A stretch of DNA of 64,000 nucleotides from Brachypterus glaber. Taxonomy: Eukaryota > Arthropoda > Insecta > Coleoptera > Kateretidae. Positions 24,343 to 35,860 of the stretch are shown here, one piece after another. Location: contig OY294047.1 of NCBI GenBank assembly GCA_958510825.1, positions 37,235,747 through 37,299,746 of the forward strand, in the 5' to 3' direction. Under the pieces are notes generated by a model. The model saw nothing but the letters and a program-made list of their open reading frames with translations. It did no database searches and was not told where the DNA came from. The translations under genes and the position numbers were made by a program. Position 1 is the stretch's first letter. Each line of letters starts with the position of its first letter.

Positions 24343-25240
24343 AACGACGGTCCCTTGTATCCCGCAACCTTTTTTGACATACAATCTATATTTGTATGTA
24401 GATTACCTTAATTGAACTTTTCAAAATATTTTTTAGTTAATCTAAGAACTGTTTACTTACGTCATAAGACTTATTTACTTGGAAAATCTTATACTGGTTT
24501 GAATTAAAAAAATAATAACTTATAATTTTGAATCGAGCGCTATTTATATTAGTAAAATCCGACACTGCTAGAATGCCGATCATGGTACGTTAAAATTATT
24601 AGTAGAAGATCAGTGCCAAGTATTTTCATTACGTGTTAAGAGAGGTAAGTACTTCTAATTGTAAATGTGCATTTAATAAATTTAGTTTAAGCGATGTTAT
24701 TTTAATGCGTACTTTTTTAATGAACAACGACGGTCCCTAATATTATCTTAATTGTTTTTAATTATATCTCAGACTAAACATTTTAGATTTGTACAATAAC
24801 ATATACAATACCTAACCTCAAATTTGCAGGAACTAATCTTAAAGACCTTGATCCAAATCCCACTAATTGTGTCTAAACGCAACGACGGTCCCTTGTAACG
24901 ACGGTCCCCACGAAAAGGAACCGTTGTTGCTAAAATAGGGAACTTGGTTACATATTTAAAAAATTATGCAAATTTTTACTCTGTTAACATTGTTCTTTCT
25001 AAAACTCTTGCATAATAAAGAAATAAATATATTCCAAACTCAAAAAAACAATACAATGCCTAAAATTAAGGTTAGAGAAAGCCAATTGGATGAAAAGGGG
25101 AGTGAGAAATTTAAAAAATATTATATTAAGAATATTAATTTTATTTTTAAATTGAGAAAATTTGGTCCCTTTGCTAAGAACAATGGTCCCTATAAAAAAA
25201 TAACGACGGTCCCTATAAATAATAACGACGCGACGGTCCC
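24343..25240 (+). repeat. dispersed 12-mer cluster AACGACGGTCCC
   Basis: Exact copies at 24343, 24726, 24881, 24897 and 25202; a copy with a CGACG insertion at 25224-25240; near copies AACAATGGTCCC at 25179 and, inverted, GGAACCGTTGTT at 24918. All exact copies are on the same strand, unevenly spaced. A plus frame at 24966-25322 spans four of them, but the motif falls in different frames, which argues against coding. Confidence 0.7.
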
Positions 25241-25904
25241 TCTAAGAATAATAAAATTGTTGCTAATCAACTGTATGTACATTGTACAACCCTCTTGGAT
25301 TTCATCTTTTATTACAATATGAAAAATAACTAGGACAATTTTTTCTTTTTTTAATATATTTTTTTTAATTTATAATTATTAAACCAATTTATACCATTAT
25401 TAAATTTTATCCCATATAATGGAATGAGTAGCATATCTTCACGGCTTGTTTATTTATTTATTTATTTAATGTTTATTAATCTTTTTCCCTTTTAAATCAC
25501 GAAGAGTATTAAAATCCAGATATAAAGTCAGCTGTTCTAAATTATACTGATTATGCTAATTCTTTCGTGAACTGTGTCTACACCACATCCAAACAGGAAA
25601 GATTTATATGGAAGGGACGACGGGAATATGTCGAGTTAATACGCGAGATTAAGTTTTTCGACAAATCAACTTTACACGGTATGTTTTAAACATACAGTTT
25701 ATTATGTATATGGTTTTTATGAGGTGCAACATTCGAATTTTATGGTGCCGTAAAGAAGTTTTGGTTTGTTTTTTATTTTTCTGTTTTAAAGGTCCCCAAA
25801 GGTTCGTAAAATATTTTTCTTACACGACGTCCAGAATTTTATATATAATTATAATTTTATACTTCCACAAAATATTTTCTGTGACAAACTTCGCCTGTAC
25901 TTGT
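25241..25904. other. AT-rich intergenic, nothing recognised
   Basis: A short fragment at 25415-25445 belongs to the ATCTTCACGGCTTG dispersed family. Confidence 0.4.
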
Positions 25905-26395
25905 ATTTTTTACAAAAAATCCAAAAAACATACACATAAAAAATTTTGGGGCAAAAACGTGTTAAGCCTCACATATTTTGTCCGTCTAGGCACGCCTCTG
26001 GATAAATTCAAAAAAATAAATTAACACAAACTTATTGTCTTTATTAATACTAGTATACATGCAAAAGCTCGTCGCTCTAGCTTAAAGAGTACCAGGGTTA
26101 TTAATTAAAAACCTTATTTTTATTAAAATTTTAAAGGGCCGTAGCTCCATTAGGGCTCCTTTCCGGACCAACCTTTATAGGATTTTTTTTTTGATATTTT
26201 TGGATCTAGGATCACCTCTTAAATTTTGGCATGCCAGTTATTGATCACCCTGTATATGGTATAAATAAATTGATTTTATTTGTATTCTATACCTAAAATT
26301 TGACACAATAACGTTTTGTGTTAATATTTTTCTATTTTTCTATCAGTGCAAAACAACTTCTTCAATTTTGCTCCTTACATAACTATATAAACTAA
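25905..26395 (-). mobile_element. left arm of a large inverted repeat (ACAGGGTGATCA family)
   Basis: Inverted match to 28332-28890. It includes ATTGATCACCCTG before TATATGG (end at 26252), and the match continues outside the element through AATTGATTTTA and ACAACTTCTTCAATTTTGCTC to about 26395. Confidence 0.78.
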
Positions 26396-26561
26396 AAAAT
26401 TTTTGTACAGGCCAAGTTCACCACAGAAAACCTTTTGGGCTGAGTTGAATCGTGCGTAACTTTTCATGCCTGTTTATTTGAACAACAACAACATCTCTTG
26501 TTATGAATTATACTAATTTGTTAGAAGGAAAAATAACACGATGATTAAAGTTGTCACAATA
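26396..26561. other. short spacer, nothing recognised
   Basis: Between the inverted arm and the next MITE. Confidence 0.4.
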
Positions 26562-26763
26562 CTAACTGGCACCTGTGATCTGAGGCAAGGGGAAGAGAAG
26601 AGGTTTTACATTCGACAGAGGTGCCAGTTCATAAAATGTACACAGTACTGTCTGATTTTTTCGAACTGTCTGGAATGCTTGGAAAATTCACGATCGCCTA
26701 CACAACACATACAATATTTTACCCCTCCTCTTCCCCTAGCCTCAGCTCACAGGTGCCAGTTAG
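26562..26763. mobile_element. 202-bp MITE (CTAACTGGCACCTGTGA ends)
   Basis: CTAACTGGCACCTGTGA on the left and TCACAGGTGCCAGTTAG on the right, flanked by TA; pairing continues with GGGGAAGAG/CTCTTCCCC-like blocks. An internal GAGGTGCCAGTT repeats the end motif. The plus frame across it is chance. Confidence 0.85.
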
Positions 26764-27248
26764 TAACATTTTAACAGTACGTGGACCAGATAATTAATAT
26801 TTATTATTCCTATTTTAAAATAGGAATACATTTTATTTCCTTGTTTCTAATAAACGAATCTCCCTTTAAATACATTTTTTCCTTCTTTAAATACATTTAT
26901 TTTTCAGATATTTTTCACATAAATTCTTGATAAAAAATAAATATTTTATTGGCTATAAGTTATATAGCCTATAACCGATATTATCGGTTAAATAACGTAA
27001 TTTATTTGTCTCAATAAACCTTATTTTTTAAAATGTTCTTTTTACTTAATAGTAATAATAATAATAATTGTATTATATTAAATTCACAAAACTTTTACGT
27101 GTATGATTATAATCATTATATTATAAAATAATGATTTATATTGTATTTCACTGGTATAAAGTATAACTCCTCTCAGCTTAAGATAGTGTTGGTTTTTACA
27201 CGATATATCGTGAGTAATAACATATGTTATTACGCTCAGATATATCAT
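26764..27248. other. AT-rich intergenic with short palindromes
   Basis: Includes CCTATTTTAAAATAGG at 26809-26825 and a short (AAT)n run near 27053. Confidence 0.4.
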
Positions 27249-27492
27249 CGGCTTACAAGTAAAGAGCACTAAGTCCAAAAACATAGTTTTGAGATATTGA
27301 CAAATTTAAATTTCATTGTTGTTTTTTAATTTTTGTAATAATTGTTTTTGGAAAAAAACTACCGCAAATCACAATCACATATTTGGACATAATAATGTCC
27401 CATTTGCAGTTAAATAAAGAAAAATTGAAGTAGTTTAATTCAACTAAATTTGAAAAAAGACATGAACTTGGTACCTTTTACTTGTAGGCCCA
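27249..27492. mobile_element. MITE, CGGCTTACAAGTAAA family, copy 1
   Basis: CGGCTTACAAGTAAAGAGCA at the left and TACCTTTTACTTGTAGGCC at the right. It ends 6 bp before the second copy. Confidence 0.75.
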
Positions 27493-27498
27493 CTACGT

Positions 27499-27951
27499 CG
27501 GCTTACAAGTAAAGAGCACCAAGTCAATAAAATAATATAAAAAATAAGTATTTAAAGTTAAACCCTTCTATTAATTAAATAGCAAATATTTTAGCACCCG
27601 GACTACACATTTTAACTTAATTTTAGCTTGTAAAATACAAAAAGAAAACGTAAAACAACACTACAAAAATGCACGTTTCGGCAAACAAACACTAAGTCGC
27701 TTAGTGCAGAAACATTTGAAATAATCTACAAGTAAAACACACTAAGTGCACTAAGTGACTTAGTGCCTATTACCAGATGAAATTTGAATCAAAATCAAAT
27801 TGGTGCGTTTTGTATAGTGGGTAACTCCCTTGGCAGTCCACCTAGAAGTTAGTTCGGGTTACCTGTACATAGATCATCAAAAATTAATTACAGTGCCATT
27901 TAAGTCACATTTTTGCAAAAAAGTGACTTAGTGCCTTTTACTTGTAAGCCG
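27499..27951. mobile_element. MITE, CGGCTTACAAGTAAA family, copy 2
   Basis: CGGCTTACAAGTAAAGAGCA at the left and GCCTTTTACTTGTAAGCCG at the right, with several internal CACTAAGTGACTTAGTG palindromic motifs (27660-27770). Confidence 0.8.
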
Positions 27952-28331
27952 ACGATATTATGCGCTTTGTACTCACTTTTCCTTCCTTATCCTTAAAAGG
28001 ATAATACTTAATCTAAATTATGCAACCACACAATACATCCGCGTATAATATGTAACCTATATCAAGATCCGATCTAAGCATCACATAAGTAGAGCAAAAG
28101 ACATGTTAAGGGGATCCTGAGGCAACCCTCGAGCCCGATGCGTTGGCACCGTATCGAAATAGATATGTGCCATGTCATCGGTATAGAACCACTCTCGGAT
28201 CTTGCTGTCTGTCTGTCAGTTTAAACCTTCTCAAACAAGATGGATGACCGTTGAATGGAAATCAAGCGGCGGAAGCTCCCCCTACGATCCCGACGCACTA
28301 TGGGTTAAAAAGCTTTATTAGTTATCTAAAG
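27952..28331. other. GC-richer unique-looking segment
   Basis: 28070-28310 is much richer in G and C than its surroundings (CCTCGAGCCCGATGCG, CGGCGGAAGCTCCCCC) and has a short (GTCT)n run. No open frame or RNA gene recognised. Confidence 0.35.
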
Positions 28332-29245
28332 AGCAAAATTGAAGAAGTTGTTTTTTGCGCTGATAGAAAAATTGAAAATTATTAATACAGAACGTTGTTG
28401 TATCAACTTTTAGGTATAGAATACAAATTTTACGTTTATTTTAAAAGATTATAACGTTATATTAACCACAATATTAAAATTGTAGATATAAATGTTGTAT
28501 TGTATACTATAAAATCAATTTATTCATACCATATACAGGGTGATCAATATCTGGCATGCCAAAATTTAAGAGGTAATTCTAGATCCAAAAATATCAAAAA
28601 AAAGTTCCTATAAAGGTTGGTCCGGAAATGATACCTAATGGAGCTACGGCCCTTTAAAATTGTAATAAAAATAAGGTTTTTAATTAATAACCCTGGTACC
28701 CTTTAAGCTAGAGCGACGATCTTTTGCATGTATACTAGTATTAATAAAGTCAATAAGTTTGTGTTAATTTAATTTTTTGAATTTATCCAGAGGCGTGCCT
28801 AGACGCACAAAATATGTGAGGCTTAACACATTTTTGCCCCAAACTATTTTATGCATATGTTCTTTGGATTTTTTGTAAAAAATACAAATTTATTGAGTAA
28901 AAATACATAAAAAATGTCATATAGTGTAACACTGTAGGAGTAACCCTTTTCAAAAAAAATGCAATTATGAGGAAGCAACATTTTGTACCATCAAAAACGT
29001 TACTTTTTAAAAGGCTATTACTCCTTTAATATGTTTTGGTGAAGAATACTTTTTTGCTAGTTTTAAATAAAAAATCACCCTTCAGCATTAAATTTTTTTG
29101 TTCCCCATTCAATATGTCATCTTTGAAGGGCCGTAGCTCACTTAGGGCTCATTTCCAGACCAACCTTTATAGAAACTTTTTTTTCATATTTTTGAATGTA
29201 GAATCACCTCGTAAATTTTGGCATGGCAGTTACTGATCAACTTAC
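28332..29245. mobile_element. right arm and foldback copy of the ACAGGGTGATCA family
   Basis: 28332-28890 is the inverted partner of 25905-26395. From 28536 (TA, then CAGGGTGATCAATATC) to about 29245 it forms its own foldback element: ACCAACCTTTATAG near 29159 mirrors CTATAAAGGTTGGT near 28610. Confidence 0.78.
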
Positions 29246-29256
29246 TAAAGTATGAT

Positions 29257-29375
29257 CCGTTTATGCGTGAAAGTGATTCATATTAAAAGTATGGACTGCG
29301 CCAACCAAGTATAGGCGTTGCGGGTAAGGAAGCGTAAGGCGGGAGGCAGATTTAAGCATGAGTCGCTATCACGTT
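29257..29375. mobile_element. MITE, CCGTTNATACGTGA family, copy 1
   Basis: Same ends and interior (CAAGTATAGGCGTTGCG) as the copy at 29946-30100, in direct orientation, somewhat degraded at the right. Confidence 0.7.
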
Positions 29376-29945
29376 CAACTTCATAGTACTTATTTTTAAA
29401 ACAACATTGTTCTCACTATAGTGTCTCTATTTTATGAAGGATGATTAATAAAGATGGCGGAAATCAGCTGATTTTACCAAAATTTTGAAAGTAAGCATTT
29501 TTGGCTGAAATTTTCATATGAAAAAGTATGCTTATTTATGTATATATACCCAACGATAAGCTATAGATACATGTAATTACATGTGATGTAGTTTATTTGT
29601 GGACATACATGTAATATGTGAAAATAGAATGCGTACAATTTGTTGTTGTAAATCGCACAACTGCACTCGTTTGTAAATAAGTAACGCGTTAACTTGTTTG
29701 CAATATAGTGGTTGGCGCATATACAACTATTTATTGTTGTATTCTATAACCTAATTACGCTATTGATTACGATAGTGTTCTATCATCTGTGTTTTTCAGA
29801 TGAAATCTACCAATCACAGACACTGTTAATTTTAAGGAAATTAATTTTAGTTTTATGAAAATATATACTACTGCAGCTACAAGCGTAAATAACGAATGTT
29901 AAATTTTAAATTTATTGTATACTGGAACAGTCATATACTATGATC
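29376..29945 (+). repeat. interspersed repeat copy (partner of 6786-7235)
   Basis: 29535-29795 matches 6786-7235 but lacks the GC-rich insert. The rest is AT-rich. Confidence 0.6.
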
Positions 29946-30100
29946 CGTTAATACGTGATGCTGACTCATATTGAAAGTATGGACCGCGCGGGAAACGAAA
30001 CGTAAAGAGGGTAGACCAAGTATAGGCGTTGCGCGCATGCGGCGAAGGAACAGTAAAACAGAGGGGCGCTTTAAGCATGAGTCACTATCACGTATAAACG
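29946..30100. mobile_element. 155-bp MITE, CCGTTNATACGTGA family, copy 2
   Basis: CGTTAATACGTGATGCTGAC on the left and, inverted, GTCACTATCACGTATAAACG on the right, about 32-bp ends. The plus frame 29971-30171 covers it and is chance. Confidence 0.8.
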
Positions 30101-30341
30101 AATTAGACTATAGCTACTACCAGTCCGGGAGGTCCCTGTATGACTATAAATACATAAATTTTATAGGTTAAAACTGTATAAAAACTACATCTGTAAACTG
30201 AAACTTGATGGATGTACTTAAGGTTAATTTACCTTTATTTTATTATCTATGAGGTCATTAACATTAAACAAAATATGCATAAAGTTGCCTAAAATCGATT
30301 AGCTAAAATAGTTTTTGTAGTCCTGATGGAGATGTATTTTG
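30101..30341. other. AT-rich spacer
   Basis: Nothing recognised. Confidence 0.4.
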
Positions 30342-30555
30342 TTTTTCCTACGACCTATTTAGTAGTTAGTGCCTGTTTCGCACCCGTTGCCTATGAAAAC
30401 GGTTAGGAAGTGACCTAGGAAGTGACAATCAGCTGATTTTACATATCTGCTATCAGAAAATTAGTAAACGTCAAACACATAACCTTAAATTGACAAACTA
30501 ATTTTAAGGTAATTTTTGCGTTTTTGGATGTTTAGGTGTTAGGTCGTAGGAAAAA
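30342..30555. mobile_element. 214-bp MITE (TTTTTCCTACGACCT ends)
   Basis: TTTTTCCTACGACCTA at the left and AGGTCGTAGGAAAAA at the right; an internal ATTTTAAGGTTA/TAACCTTAAA pair. Confidence 0.78.
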
Positions 30556-30924
30556 TAGTATACGTACCTCGACGCAAACCATTTCAGTGCACTCTTCTGC
30601 ACTAAAAACTAGGTTCGCGAATTCGGTGCGTAATATATTATAATAGTAATAAAGTAATAAGCAAAAAACTATTTAATAACAAAATATTTTTGATCGATTT
30701 TTTTATAGTTTTATGCCACTGTGCGTAGCGGCACAGTAACCGAAAGGGGTGTTTAACCCCCGTGTTTGCCGGGGGTAAAAAACAGTCAAGCACTTTAATC
30801 CAGGCTACCGCAATAGTAAATAAACCTTTAATCTCTTCATTTAACCTGAACCAGAATTTCTGACGATTTTGGATTAATTGTTTTTCGTTTCAGGATTTTA
30901 CAGCGGTAAATCCTTGCATAATTA
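30556..30924. other. spacer with small GC-rich hairpins
   Basis: 30717-30778 contains GCCACTGTGCG.GCGGCACAGT and ACCCCCG..CCGGGGGT pairs; otherwise unassigned. Confidence 0.4.
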
Positions 30925-31197
30925 AAAACACTACAGAATATGTGTTTCAATAAGCGACAAGGTGCTCGTATAATATGCGTACATAGAAAAAAAGAATTCC
31001 TTGAAACAAGGACATGTGTGACTCGAAAGACAGTCTTTTGATATGTTGAAAACCTTATTCTCTTGTAATTAAAAACGCTACAGAATATAGGTTTCGGTAA
31101 GCGAGGAGGTGTTTGTATACTATGCGTAGGTACACAGAAAAAAAGGATTCCTAGCAACAAGTCCAAACGAAAGACAGTCCTCTTCTTCTTCTTCTTC
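30925..31197. repeat. tandem duplication, unit about 145-155 bp
   Basis: AATTAAAAAC.CTACAGAATAT, GTACA.AGAAAAAAAG.ATTC and CGAAAGACAGTC recur in order. A minus frame at 30837-31205 reads through and contains the matching protein-level repeat FCSVFNY; no family recognised, probably fortuitous. Confidence 0.72.
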
Positions 31198-31366
31198 AAA
31201 GCCATATTCCCTGGCTAGCATTTCTTTGAACCAAAGTCAATGTTCTTAAATTAAAAGCATTGGTTTTTGTATAAAGATCGGAGCTCTTCATTCAAGGACA
31301 TTGACTTCGGTTTAAAGAAATTCTAGCCTTGGAACAAGAAAGTATGGCTTTGAACATATCGAAAAA
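31198..31366. repeat. imperfect inverted repeat (AAAGCCATA arms)
   Basis: AAAGCCATATTCC...CTTTGAACCAAAGTCAATG is mirrored by CATTGACTTCGGTTTAAAG...AGTATGGCTTT. Confidence 0.65.
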
Positions 31367-31420
31367 CGGCTGTGCTTGGTTCAAGGAAAACTAAAAAAGC
31401 AGTTGCCGGGGACATGTTAC

Positions 31421-32226
31421 ACAGGCCCACAAAATAAAAAAAGTGGTCTGTGCTGGGGTTGAGACCCACCTATTCTTATGTATTTTGGGATGCTGAACAC
31501 GAATCTTTCATAAAAAAGGCACTTTGGGTTCATGGGTTCATTTCTGATACACTGAAAAAACTGTCTAAAATGGTAAAAATCTCATATTATTTCAGTGTAA
31601 AAAAAATGAGCCATTGAAGTGCATTTTTTATGACAGATTCTTGTTCACCATCTCAAAATACATAAGAATAGGTGGGTCTAAACCCCAGCACAGACCACTC
31701 TTTTTTTTGTGGCCCCAGACAGTTTTTCCAGTGTAGAAAAAAAATGAGCCTATGAAGTGCCTTTTTTATGACAGATTTGTTTTCAGCATCCTAAAATACA
31801 TAAGAATAGGTGAGTCTCAACCCCGGCACAGACGACTATTTTTTTTTGTGGGCCCATAATGTTTTTTCATGGTAGAAAAAAAAAATGAGCCTATGAAGTG
31901 CCTTTTTTATGACAGATTCGTGTTCAGCATCCCAAAATACATAAGAATAAGTGGTTCTCAACCCCAGCACAGACCACTTTTTTTTTGTGGGCCCAGACAG
32001 TTTTTTCAGTGTAGATACAAAATAAGCCCATGAAGTGCCTTTTTTATGGCAGATTCGTGTTCAGCATTCCAAAATACATAAGAATCCGTGGGTCTTAACT
32101 ACAGCACAGACCACTTGTTTTTGTGGGTCCAGACAGTTTTTTCAGTGTAACAGGTTCGTATTCAGCATCCCAAAATACATAAGTATAGTTAGGTCTCAAC
32201 CCCAGCACAGCCCACTTTTTTTTCGT
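31421..32226. mobile_element. foldback element with right arm amplified in tandem
   Basis: The left arm (31421-31560) starts ACAGGCCCACAAAAT. Its inverted partner is present as about five tandem units of roughly 130-140 bp (31590-32226), each with ATGAAGTGCCTTTTTTATGA, CAAAATACATAAGAATA and CCCAGCACAGACCAC. The end sequence is shared with the element at 18535. Confidence 0.82.
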
Positions 32227-33854
32227 TTGGACTTTTTATAAATCTAATGGTTTAAACATACTAAATATAACTATCAGCTGTAAGGCCCATTAAGGGTACG
32301 GGCCAGTCAAATATTATTACATTATTTTAATAAACTACTTTAGATAATAGAGTAGAAACTTTTGAGATATTTTATGTTCGTTAAAATGAAAAATACATGG
32401 AATAGATTACAACTATTTAAAGACAGATAAGCGAAAAGATTATTATAATCTATAACTAGTATAGAATACACAATATTCCGCGAAATGAATATTCCAAACG
32501 TGTTATAGACTATACTTTTTCTTCAAATATGAAACACTGGATGGTTTTTAACTGCGAACAAAGTTAAAGACAATGTTCCTTGTCACTAGACATTGTAAAT
32601 GCCCGGTTACGCCAGATTGTTGTGACAGATATTAAGGTTTAAATAATTAACAATTGGAGCAGTTTTACTTTTTTGAACTAAATTGATTCAAAACTGGTCA
32701 AATATTAAGAAAAAATAATAAACTTTATATAATTTTAACGCAATTGCATTAAATTATTCAATATTTCATGGTAAAATATATATTTTTTTGCCAATTTTGA
32801 TACAGTTTTCTTTACTTTTATAGACACCTGATAGGGAATAGTCATACCGTATCTAGAACTAGAATAGATCCCTTCTATGTTTGAAAAGTGTGTGTACATT
32901 TGCCTACATTCACAACCAGTCTTAGAAAAAAAGCGTTTTTATCTGGGCAGGCTCTTTCTACGACTAAAATCCTAATAGAATTATTTGTATATAAAAGGAA
33001 AGAAAGGAGAGATCGAAGTATATTTCTATAAGAATTCTTTTCATCAAGTGTGTTTAAATTTGAAGCGGCCCTATTGTAAAACGGTATAAATATAACCCGG
33101 GATAAGTCAATAAGGGATGAAACGAAGGGGAGATATTCACAGACAGTTTATGAATAAAACAAAAGTCTTAACAGGAGGCTATACTTTGACTACATTTGAT
33201 TTTGTGATAAGAAAAAAGTTTTTCTTTAACTTAAATATACAGAACTAAAGAATAATGAATCTGTAAAGAGAAAAAGTATGTGCCAAATGAGACAGAAACA
33301 GTGTTGTTTTGGACGTAGTTTTTTTATTCTGAAATATTCAGGTCATTTGAGGAAACGCTTTGCTTCATAATTTCAAATTTTACCGGTATTTCCTCATTAA
33401 GAAAAAAGTAGGTTTAGCGATTATTTTTATTTTTGGAATTTTGATGCCAAAATAGGAATTTTTAAGGTAGCATTTTAGTTAAAATCACTTCGAACCCACC
33501 GCTGTGCACTGAGGTGCAAAACTTGTAACCTCGTGAGGAAGTGGTAAAAAATAATTCAATATTTTATTTTTTTTTATTGAGATATTTACTCATAAAAATG
33601 GGCTTTATGTTCCAGAAGCAGCAAAAAATTCCAACTTTGTTTTGAAACACCCTACAATCCATTTCTTGGAAATTGACTCTATTGATAACACAGGCCAATA
33701 AAAAAACGTCAATTACTCTTTTACCAAACTAAATTTTTATTACGTATTTTTGTGCGCTGAAAATAAAGACAGTGGAAAAGCTCGTTAACGTATTTTGAAA
33801 ACCTACAAAAAAGAATATTGGACAAACCAACTTGAGATCTCTAGCATCTAAACT
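32227..33854. other. AT-rich intergenic, nothing recognised
   Basis: 33087-33100 GGTATAAATATAAC is TATA-like, but no transcript is supported. An ACACAGGCCAATAAAAAAAC fragment is at 33690. Confidence 0.4.
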
Positions 33855-34370
33855 GGGCATATATGTGATTTTTTTTAATGGAAAGTTAGGCCGTGTGATA
33901 CAATATTTTAAAGCTTATAAAATTTTCTATCTAACCACGTATATTTTTTATATTTTCAAACAAATAGGGTTCAAAACAAGATCAAACAATTTTTGAAAAA
34001 TTAATTATTTTATGTTGCAAAAACGTAAATTATAATTTTAAATCAATTTTAATTGATATAAATAAAGATTTACTAAAAGACTTAAAAAGTCTTTTAGCAA
34101 AAAAAAAAAAATTAAAATTAAAACTTTGAAAAAAAATATATAGTTAAATAGAGAAATTTATAAGCTTTAAAATGATGTACCTCACGGCCCCCTTTTCCTT
34201 TAAAAAAAATATCCCTCCATGCTCCCTGTCCACATTTTAAGGGCTAAAAATATCAAATATATGCGAAAAGATAGTTTGGATTGTCTTATTTAGGTGTTTC
34301 AAATTTGAAGTCGATATCTCAACTCGTTCAAAAGTTAAGAGGAGGGGGAATGAATTTTGGACCGCACTGC
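33855..34370 (+). mobile_element. partial copy of the CAGNGCGGTCC foldback family
   Basis: Matches both inner parts of 428-1331, including GATATCTCAACTCGTTCAAA, and ends TTTTGGACCGCACTG. It preserves the site where the other copy carries the nested 209-bp MITE. Confidence 0.72.
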
Positions 34371-34504
34371 ATATCTTAAATTCAGCTAAATCTGACTTAA
34401 AGCACTTTTACATGAGGAGTAAGCAAGGTTTTTTAGCGATCAGCAAGCGTTTTCATTGCCAAATAAGTTTTCAGCGTCCAAAAATGTGCAAGAAAAATAT
34501 AAAC

Positions 34505-35045
34505 TGCATGATATAAAATCAATATTTTATAATAAAATAGTATATTAAAGTACTAGTTTCATAACATACGTTTTTAGCGCACGAGTACAAGTTTAGAAAA
34601 CGAGCCGTTTGCGGCGAGTTTTCTAAACTTTCTTAACGTGTTATGAAACGAGTGCTTTATACAATTTTTTCTATTTGGTTCTAAAATTAAAAAAAAAAAA
34701 TACATTTAAATTGATGACTGATTTAGGGATTTTTGTTTTGGGTTGGCATTACAGTTTACACTATGTTTAAAATTCTAAGAACAAATGATATTTTACAGTC
34801 ATCTCTTCTTTTTTCACTGCAATTAACCAGTCCACAATTTTAACATGGTGAAAAATAACCCAAACACAAAATTTTGTAAAAAATTAAACTTTAAATCGAC
34901 ATTGACATTTGCACTCAAAACGTCAAGAGATAGGCTTTTGTATGTTGCCAACCCAACAGAAAAAAAAGTAGAGACCTCTTATGGGCCTATAAGAACACGC
35001 AAAATACGTGTGATTATGAGCTTATAAGAGTCACAAAATAGAAAA
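34505..35045 (+). repeat. interspersed repeat, partner of 21840-22345, with hairpin end
   Basis: The hairpin at 34545-34660 (GTTTCATAACATACGTTTTT.. and its complement) is followed by about 400 bp. A 60-codon ATG frame (34845-35027) is intact here, but in the other copy the ATG is lost and stops occur, so it is not a conserved gene. Confidence 0.78.
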
Positions 35046-35378
35046 ATACTTTTTTTAAAAGGCGATAATTATAATTAGCAAGCTATTTAAAAGAATGTCA
35101 AGTTTTAGGCATAGAAACACGACAGGGTATGATTGAATAGTTTAGAAAATGGCTGTTTATCCATGGAATGTGATACCCTGAGAATCCAGAGATAAACATG
35201 TGATTGTTGAATATGTCAATCACCGGACAAGTGGGGTTTGCTCTCGGCCATGTTGGGAAGTGCAACCCCATCGGTGATGAGATGCTGACAAGCAAACTTC
35301 GCCCCTAATCAAATGTCAAATTAAAATAAGTACACAAGCGTTTTGGATAATATTCGGTTGTAATCCTACACTAATCTA
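35046..35378. other. low-repeat segment, possible coding relic
   Basis: Plus frame from ATG at 35213 to TAA (33 codons, MSITGQVGFALGHVGKCN..) and a minus frame 35098-35295 overlap a GC-richer patch. No family recognised. Confidence 0.2.
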
Positions 35379-35665
35379 CACTGTAAAAAGTTAACTGAAT
35401 ATTCACTTACAAATGGATAGGAGATCGAAAGTTATTATCCTGTACAACTGTACTTTAACGCTTTTTAAAAACATGCAATTATTCATGTGCGTCCGTAAAT
35501 ATTAAAGTACTTGACCTTAGAACTATAGTGTCTTTAACAAAAATTAAAGTACATTTGTATAGGGACATAACTTCCTATCCGCTTGTAACTACATATTCAG
35601 TTACAACTGGATAGGAAGTTATGATCCTATACAAATGTACTTTAATTGATTTCCCATTTTGAAAA
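35379..35665. mobile_element. CACTGTAAAAAG MITE family, second copy (end unclear)
   Basis: Starts CACTGTAAAAAGTTAACTGA after TA. Contains inverted ACAAATGTACTTTAAT / AAAGTACATTTGTATAGG blocks and TATTCAGTTACAA. The right edge cannot be fixed. Confidence 0.55.
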
Positions 35666-35764
35666 ATTTTAAAATTTCGGAAAGTATTTTATTCGTGCAA
35701 AAAAAAGTGTATTTTTGCGTTTTATCACCTTTTATGTCGATATAAATCAATTTCAAACAAAAAA

Positions 35765-35860
35765 AAAATTTGTCGGTCGATCGGTTGATCTGTCGATCGG
35801 TTAATCGGTCGATCGGTTGATCGCTGGATCGGTTGATCGGTCGATCGGTGGGTAGTTCTG
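35765..35860 (+). repeat. (GATCGGTC)-type microsatellite
   Basis: GTCGATCG, GTTGATCG and similar octamers over about 85 bp, followed by TGTCCGGGAAATTTTGCACG, which recurs inverted at 16945. Confidence 0.88.

Noticed and set aside
24966..25322. 118-codon plus frame containing MPKIKVRESQLDEKG
   Set aside because: No recognised family; it spans the 12-mer cluster in mixed frames and its ends are AT-rich chance sequence.
34845..35027. Conserved 60-residue small protein
   Set aside because: The inverted copy at 21840-22031 has lost the ATG and carries stops; only the repeat is conserved.
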